From Anopheles merus (taxonomy: Eukaryota > Arthropoda > Insecta > Diptera > Culicidae): DNA of 64,000 nucleotides. This document shows positions 57,585 to 64,000 of this stretch, piece after piece (within the stretch, counting starts at the first letter, position 1; each line of letters begins with the position of its first letter). The stretch is taken from positions 10,174,768 through 10,238,767 of the forward strand of contig NC_054083.1 of NCBI RefSeq assembly GCF_017562075.2. Direction: 5' to 3'. The notes under the pieces are model-generated. The model worked only from the letters and a program-made list of their open reading frames with translations. It ran no database searches and was not told the DNA's origin. The position numbers and the translations under genes were made by a program.

Positions 57585-60258
57585 GGGACGCTCACGCCGT
57601 ACCCCGCATCCTCATAGGCATCGATAACTGCAACATAACACGAGCCCTAAAAAGCGTGGATGGAAGATGCAATGAACCGGTCGCTTCGAAAACCCGCCTA
57701 GGGCGGGTTGTCTACGGGCTTTGCTCGGTTGCGAGAGTAAAGCCGGGTTACACAGGCAGCTCGTTTCAAAAACGCTCGTGTAGTTTTACGCCAGACGAAC
57801 TTCTAAATGCCGCTGTGAAGCAGTATCCTAACCTGGAGTCGATCGGCATTGACGAATCAGTATGGCCGCTGCGGTCTAAGGATGACTAAAGGGCACTGAC
57901 CATACTTGAGCGAGAGACGAAGTTCGACGGACAGCGATACGAGACGGGACTTTTGAGCATGCAAACGACTGGTATCTCCTCATCTTCCCGTGTTCGAAGC
58001 TGCGGCCAAGGTGACGTATATGTAGTCACTGTGATGACGTTTGGGACAGCCTGCTCACCGACGAGCGCGCAGTTTGTTAAGAATCGAAATGCAGAACGGT
58101 ACAGGAAAGATTTTCCACGGGCGGTGGATTGCATCAAAGAAGAGCACTATGAGAACGATATGCTCGGCAGTGTGGAAACAGAAGAGGAAGCATTCGGGCT
58201 CGCTGGCTTGGTTCGCTATGTGCACGAGAAGGGTGGTTTCGAGATTCGGAAATGGGCATCGAATTCACGCGAGATTATAACCATGCTGCAAGCAGCAGCA
58301 GCCGACGGGAAGGACATCCAGATGGGAAATGATCCCCCTACCGAGAAGGTGTTGGGGATGTGGTGGAATACCGCGTCGGACACATTCACGTTTCGATTAT
58401 CCCCAAAATATGATGAGGACTTGTTAGCTGGACGCAGGAGGGCGACGAAAAGCGAAATCCGTCCAGCGGACGGACTCACGTAACGTGCTGAGCTGGCTGC
58501 ATTCCGATCACAGACGTTACAATCAGTGCGTAGCGTTTCGAGTAGGCGAGCTGCTCGAAAGCACCGATCCGGAACAATGGCGCTGGACACCGACGAAGAT
58601 GAACGTCGCGGACGATGGGACGAAATGCACAAAGTGCCGGACCTGTCGGCACAAGGGCGCTGGTTTCATGGCCCATCATTCCTTTGGGAATCAGAGAATG
58701 CGTGGCCTGCACATATTGACGCAAGAAGAGACACACCAGAGGAGCTTCGGAAGAACGTACATCACCATCGAGTCGTGGAATCGCTCGTTGTACTCGAACG
58801 GTTTTCAAAATGGAATCGGATGTTACGAGCTGTAGCGTTCGTTATTCGCTTTGTGGCCAATATCCGACGCCGCATACCTAAAGAAATTGGCTCACTAACA
58901 CAGGAAGAGCTAGCGGAAGCTGAACGCGTGTTAATTCGGCAAATACAAAGCAAAGCATATGACAATGAAATCACCAGTCTGCGAAAACAGGCCATACAGA
59001 AACACCCGTGGAAAAAAGGTATCGCGCGAAGCAGCAGCATCTACAAACTTACGCCTATCCTGGACGACCAGGGGATATTGAGAGTCGGAGGCTGGTTGGT
59101 AGAAGGCACAGGCATCAACGAACACTCACGGAACCCGATCATCTTACCTCGTCAAGACTACGGAACTGACCTGATAATTCGAGAGTATCACGAGCGCTAC
59201 AAGCACGGCAACCACAACACCGTGTTAAGCGAATTGAGGACACGGTACCATATTCCGAAGCTACTGGGGGAGTATAGACGCGTTAGGAAAAGCTGTCAGA
59301 GGTGAAAAATCAACAACGCGAAGCCAGAACCACCACAAATGGGTAACTTACCGCCACAACGTGTCGCAATTGCTCAGCGTGCATTTTCGTTCACAGGTAT
59401 CGACTATTTCGGCCCGTTTTTAGATGCCGTCGGTCGGAGAGAAGAGAAACGATGGGGAGTCCTAGCTACTTGCTTAACGTCGAGAGCTGTCCATCTCGAG
59501 GTAGCAGCTTTCCTCACCACGGCGTCGTGCATATTAGCGATTCGACGGTATGCCTCTGGAAATGATCAGCGCTATAGGTACCAACTTCGTCGGAGCTTCG
59601 CGGGAGCTGAGAGAAGCGTTGGAGGAGGTTAATCATGACTCGCTGATGACGGAGTTTTGTGGACCTGAAATAAAGTGGACCTTCAACCTGCCTGGAGCAC
59701 CTCATTTCGGCGGCTACTGGGAGCGTTTGGTACGTTCCGTAAAGAAAGTGCTTAATCAGTTTATCTTCCCCAGACGACCTACGGATGAAATAGTGCTGTC
59801 AACACTCACGAAAATAGAACTCATCATAAATTTACTCACCTACGTGCCCCTGGACGATGAAATGGCTCAACCTATAACACCGAACCACCTGCTTCTCGGA
59901 AGTTCCGATGAGAGCAAACCACCGACGGTTTATTGCGATACTCCCGTTGCCATTAGATCGTCGTGGAGAATGGCACAACATGCTGCGGATTTGTTTTGGA
60001 CCAAATGGGTAGGAGAGTACTTACCTACACTTATCCGCCGGGCCAAATGGTTTGAACCGGTGCGGCCAATCGAAGTAGGGGATTTAGTCGTAGTGGCAGA
60101 CAACAATCTTCCTCGAAATTGTTGGCCTAAGGAACGAATTGTGGCAGTAAGTCCTGGTAGGGACGGACACGTAAGGCAAGCCACCGTTGTAACGGTCTAT
60201 GGAACATCCCGTCAAACATTGCGAGGGTTGCGAGTAGTATCATCTGCTCGAAATCTAA
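57585..60258 (+). pseudogene. BEL/Pao pol fragment 3 (reverse transcriptase, RNase H, integrase remnants)
   Basis: Order of traces: VPRILIGIDNCN (57600), FTPDELLNAAVKQYPNLESI (about 57795), a short reverse-transcriptase part near 58025-58280 (VMTFGTACSPTSAQFVKN), whose catalytic box reads YENDML instead of the usual Y-x-DD, then FEIRKWASNS. After frame changes the RNase H/zinc region and the H2C2-like block YKHGNHNTVLSELRTRYHIP follow (to 59305). The integrase core reads SFTGIDYFGPF, then FVGASRELREALEEVN and FGGYWERLVRSVKK, and the frame runs to 60275. Large deletions and several frameshifts make it inactive. The MITE at 60259 cuts its 3' end. Confidence 0.85.
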
Positions 60259-60610
60259 AGGCCGGGCTACATTGATCGTACTCCATAGCGTAATTTCGAT
60301 TTTCACTAGCGCATCTGGCGGCGGCTGACCGAAGCATTTTGCCAAACAATTTGGAGCCGCTTCAGAAAATACGTTAATTTTCCATTTGTTTCACTTAAAT
60401 CGGAGAAGAAAAGTTTTGTAAAATGTAGATACACATGTTTCGCACGCCTTGCATCCATTTTGCAATGAAAAACGATGGAAAAACTTCTTAATTTTGAGAT
60501 CCGGCACGACCATTCCCTCGATGATCAAAAAAAGCTTCCACCAGTCGCCGCTAGATGCGCTAGTGAAAATCAAAATTACACTACGGAGTACGATCAATGT
60601 AGCCCGGCCT
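60259..60610. mobile_element. MITE with TAA target duplication, 352 bp
   Basis: Inverted ends of about 60 bp begin AGGCCGGGCTACATTGATCG. TAA on both sides (60256-60258, 60611-60613) fits PIF/Harbinger-type (TWA) targeting. Non-coding. It truncates the BEL integrase frame. Confidence 0.85.
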
Positions 60611-60613
60611 TAA

Positions 60614-61015
60614 TGTTTTTTTTTTTAAATAATCTTTTCATTTTATTCATCACTTATTATTTTTTCGGTGTTAAGATCATTATTTAAACTTTTATGGATT
60701 TTTGCAAAATAAAATAATATACAATACAATACAAAAACAATACAATAAAATACAAATATCGAAATGACAAAATGGAGGTCTTTTGTGTGCTACAATTTGC
60801 ACTGTTCTATCTAGTTAGTTAGTTATTTTAATGATATTTCTATTGAGTTAGAGTAGAACATTAGAAATATAGATCTCATTCATCTAGTGTATACATTTGC
60901 TTCATGTAGTGTATAGAGTGTATGGTAAATTTAGTTCCAGTTAGTGTACTTGCTTATTGATAGACCTATTTTTCCAATTAATCATAATAACACACATTTC
61001 TTCTTCGATTATGAC
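60614..61015. other. AT-rich non-coding stretch
   Basis: ACAATACAAT-type low complexity at 60715-60760. No gene or element ends recognised. Confidence 0.6.
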
Positions 61016-61029
61016 ATCAAATTGCCGTT

Positions 61030-62339
61030 TAGGTCGTGTGCGGCTGTGTTTTGTGGAAACAACAGTAACACTGTAAGCAACGGGGCATAGATATTGTTTT
61101 CCATAGTTTTCTTTCCGAAACGATTTATATTGGAAATGGATACAGTTTTGCGACCGTGATGAAAATTATACACTGAACAAAAGTGCAGCGATTTTTTCTC
61201 AACACTTTCGAATAGAGGATTATCAATTGAGCAACGCACCGCTCTCAAGCATTCCATATAATATTCGACGTTTACACTAAAAAGGAATTAGCTTTGTGTT
61301 AACATTCATGATCCATGATTCATGATGCAAGCTAATTTTTATAATAATCCTGTTCATCATTTTTACAGCGATCTCAACTGTGGTTAATAAAAATATTGAC
61401 CCGGTCGAACAAACAGAAAACACCGAAACATGGTGCAATGTAAACGTTTTTGAACATGACATGGTGCAATGTAATCGTTTTTGAGCATGATTACAACCCA
61501 CCCAGTTATAATGCCTTAACGAAACATTGAACGAAAACATAGGTAATGAAAAGGAAAAATTTGAAATTTATGCCAGGGTATATTGGAAGACATGATAAGA
61601 TAAGTAGGTACTTTATCACATACATAGGAGCCTAGAGATCGTGAATGCGTCCTAAGTTTCGATGAAATGAAAATTTGCAAGATGATGGAGTATGGTAAGG
61701 CTGCCGATGAAGTTGTAGGGCCATATAATTACCGGCAGGTAGTTATGGTAAGAGACCTTTTTTATAAATGGAAACAACCCGTTTTCTTCGCGTTTGATAA
61801 CAAAATGACAAAAGACATGATAGTCACTTTAATTCAAAAGTTAGCTGAACAAAACAAGTTGTTGCTATTGTTAGTGACAACTCGTCTTCTAACTTAGGTT
61901 GCTGGAGAGAATTGGGGGTGCATAATCCTACTGAACCTTATTTTAAACATCCAAAAATGGATAAAAATGTATACATTGTACCCCATGCACCCCATTTGCT
62001 AAAACTTTTAAGAAATTGGTTTATAGATCATGGATTTCTGTACAAAGAGCAGGCTATTATGCCGGACCTTCTATTTGACTAGGTGGCAAAACGAGATCAG
62101 GCATAGTTAACGCCGTTATATAAGTTAACAAGAAACCTTCTTATAATGACCTCTCATGAAAATCAGAATGTACGACGAGCCGCTCAAGATCTTTCGCGTA
62201 CGACAGCTGTATCATTAAGACTATCCTGAAAATGACGAAGCCTCAAAATTGGTAGATTTTATAGAAGTAGTAGACTTATGGTTCATCATATCTAATTCGT
62301 ACATGCCTTTTGCAAAATTAGATTACAAGAAATCATTTA
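61030..62339 (+). pseudogene. P-type THAP transposase pseudogene
   Basis: Degenerate relative of the transposase at 46596-49381. 61030-61260 holds a broken THAP domain (CGNNSN region, then FSQHFRIEDYQL). From about 61640 the catalytic region reads ECVLSFDEMKICKMMEYGKA, DLFYKWKQPVFFAFDNKMTK and, after a frameshift near 61850, VSDNSSSNLGCWRELGVHN and PHAPHLLKLLRNWFIDHGFL. Stops lie near 62081 and 62105. It ends at DYKKSF where the MITE at 62340 begins, and no C-terminal exon follows. Plus strand, clearly diverged from the intact copy, so it is an older or different P family. Confidence 0.75.
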
Positions 62340-63229
62340 GCGGAACTTGGGGCAAGTGTGCCACCTTAAGCATTTCAAGTCATAACTAACTAAAACGTGT
62401 TTTTCAAAAGCCGATTTAAATCTCATAACCATTTTACATCTATTTCCTCACTTATAAATGAGTTTCGCTTGAAAAAAGTGCAAACAAAACAGTTTTTGAA
62501 GCGTTTTAAAAAGGGTCCAAAAAGACGTTGTTTTTTGGGCTATGGGGCAAGTGTGCCAGTCGTATGGGGCAAGACGGCCACCTGTTTAAAATATCCGTGT
62601 TTCTTAGATAATTGGAAATTATTACGTTTGTACCACTAGTGTATATATTCCTACATGTATTTAGTCACCAATGAACCCTTTTTGACCACAAACTGTACCA
62701 CAATATGGTTTGTTACTGTTCTGTTTTTCTGGCGTGGAATCCGCTCACAATAGCGCATCATTCCGCAGCACGCTACAACAATGCTTACATTTTTGACAGC
62801 TCGCCCTATGAAAGATGGTGGCACACTTGCCCCAAACAGAGATGGCACACTTGCCCCAAAAGTTGTAACTTTTTTGAAATTGAATTTTTCAGTGACAAAA
62901 AGAATTTTTTTTTCAACTAACCCCACAAAAAATTTGACGTTTTCTCAGCTATACGGTGGTGTAAATATTTTCTTGTTTGATTGCATGATTTTTGAGAGCT
63001 GATTTGGTTGGATTTAAAAATTATAATATTCTGCTCAATTTTGAAACTCAACATAAATCAGTTCAAAACAATGGGAAATATCAATTGGTCTATATGAAAT
63101 TCGGCTCAGTATACCTAGTCATTGGAAAGCAACCAACTGTATACACAATTGATCATTAAACTAAAGTTTTTAAGGAAAAATGCTTGGTGTCACTCTTGCC
63201 CCGTATGGCACACTTGCCCCAAATTCCGC
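62340..63229. mobile_element. TA-flanked element with reiterated GGGGCAAGTGTGCCA, 890 bp
   Basis: Inverted ends GCGGAACTTGGGGCAAGTGT / GCGGAATTTGGGGCAAGTGT, TA on both sides (62338-62339, 63230-63231). The TTGGGGCAAG core recurs several times: left near 62540-62570, right near 62818-62860 and 63195-63222. Non-coding. Its organisation resembles the subterminal repeats of the P-type element, and it lies at the edge of a P-type pseudogene. Confidence 0.82.
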
Positions 63230-63231
63230 TA

Positions 63232-64000
63232 CTCTCTGGTTGGTTGATGTGGTTGATTTGAAGATGAAACGCAAGTGTGGTAAACTCATCTCCTTTGATC
63301 TTTCGCATGCTTTTGATCGCGTCAATAGGAATTTCCTTTTCAAAACCATCCTCTCTTTGGGATTCCATCCGAGGTTGGTATGGCTTTTGAGAACTATTGG
63401 TGAGTGGTCCGCATCCCGCATCCTCATTAATGGTCACCTCTCTCCTTCCTTCCCGATCCAACGTTCTGTCCGACAAGGTGACCCTCTTTTCATGCACCTT
63501 TTCATCCTATACCTTCACCCCCTCATTGCCAGACTAGAAGGCATATGCTGCGACCAGGATGACCTGGTCAATACGCTGACGACATCTCGGTGGTGACTAC
63601 CTCATCCAAAAAAATCGAGTTGGTGCGTGAGGCTTTTGAAGCGTTTGGCAGAGTCTCCGGAGCCCGCCTCAACGTCGACAAAACCATCGCGCTCGACGTG
63701 GGATACACCACATCAAATGCCATTCAGGTCCCTTGGCTTCGTACCGTGGAGAAGCTTAGGCTCCTCGGTATATTGTTTACCAACAATGTAAGAGAAGCTA
63801 TGAGCCTCAACTGGGACCCGTTGATCCACCATTTTCGGCAGCTGGTGTGGCTTCATCGCTTGAGGGATTTGAACGTTGTGCAGAAGGTTGTTCTGCTTAA
63901 CACCTTCCTACTCCCCAAGCTGTGGTTTGTTGCATCGGTTTGTGGCGCCCGTGCAATGGACATAGCGAAGGTGACCTGCACCGTGAACTCGTTCCTCTGG
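63232..64000 (+). pseudogene. Non-LTR retrotransposon reverse transcriptase fragment (continues past window)
   Basis: Reads GKLISFDLSHAFDRVNRNFL, FHPRLVWLLRTIG, PIQRSVRQGDPLFMHLFILY and, after a frameshift near 63575, YADDISVVTTSSKKIELV with both catalytic Asp, then FEAFGRVSGARLNVDKTIAL and PWLRTVEKLRLLGILF. The upstream fingers are absent and the gene runs off the right edge. The clade is not certain (jockey/LOA/CR1 or Tx1-like). No 5' boundary other than the adjacent MITE. Confidence 0.82.

Overview
This window looks like repeat-dense, gene-poor DNA from an insect, most likely an Anopheles-type mosquito. The introns have GT-AG (one GC-AG) borders. The mobile elements are insect classes: BEL/Pao, an R1-clade and an RTE-clade retrotransposon, Tc1/mariner, hAT, PIF/Harbinger, P, and a SINE resembling Anopheles SINE200 that ends in (GAA)n. 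No conventional host gene is intact. The only host-like item is a small ATP synthase beta pseudogene fragment (54.4 kb). All family names rest on reading motifs by eye, with no database search.

Layout. 0-3 kb: a decayed PIF/Harbinger element, transposase on + and a MADF-domain gene on -. 4.9-7.3 kb: a deleted mariner-like copy, then an intact 332-aa Tc1 transposase with clean terminal repeats. 7.8-12.8 kb: copy A of a two-gene DNA transposon, with a DUF4806-like gene (+) tail-to-tail with a large DDE-type transposase (-). 13-16 kb: an LTR, a gag remnant and a BEL fragment carrying a hAT insertion, followed by long GT and CA repeats. 19-27 kb: a BEL gag gene interrupted by two tandem R1-clade copies that share one 14-bp target. 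28.5 to about 50.5 kb: copy B of the same two-gene transposon, cut by a nest of later insertions: mariner derivative, hAT, a second PIF/Harbinger (itself holding an RTE element, a mini-LTR element and hAT pieces), and a TA-flanked MITE that holds a 5.9-kb P-type element. 50.8-57.1 kb: nested MITEs. 57.6-60.3 kb: BEL pol remnant. 61-62.3 kb: P-type pseudogene. 63.2-64 kb: edge of another non-LTR retrotransposon.

Several joins can be checked in the sequence. Removing an insertion plus one target duplication restores the interrupted reading frame (mariner at 31.3 kb, MITE at 10.6 kb, Harbinger at 35.7 kb, RTE at 40.9 kb) or matches an empty site in a sister copy (P element, 977-bp element). This gives a relative order of insertions.

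Three architectures stand out. (1) Both Harbinger copies interleave their two genes: the last MADF exon lies antisense inside a transposase intron, while the transposase catalytic exon lies antisense inside a MADF intron. (2) Both copies of the large transposase are paired tail-to-tail with a DUF4806-like gene, suggesting a two-protein transposon. (3) A P-type transposase with all three exons open sits in an element with perfect 25-bp ends, a TA rather than 8-bp target duplication, and many reiterated CTGCCGAAAA-type motifs near both ends.
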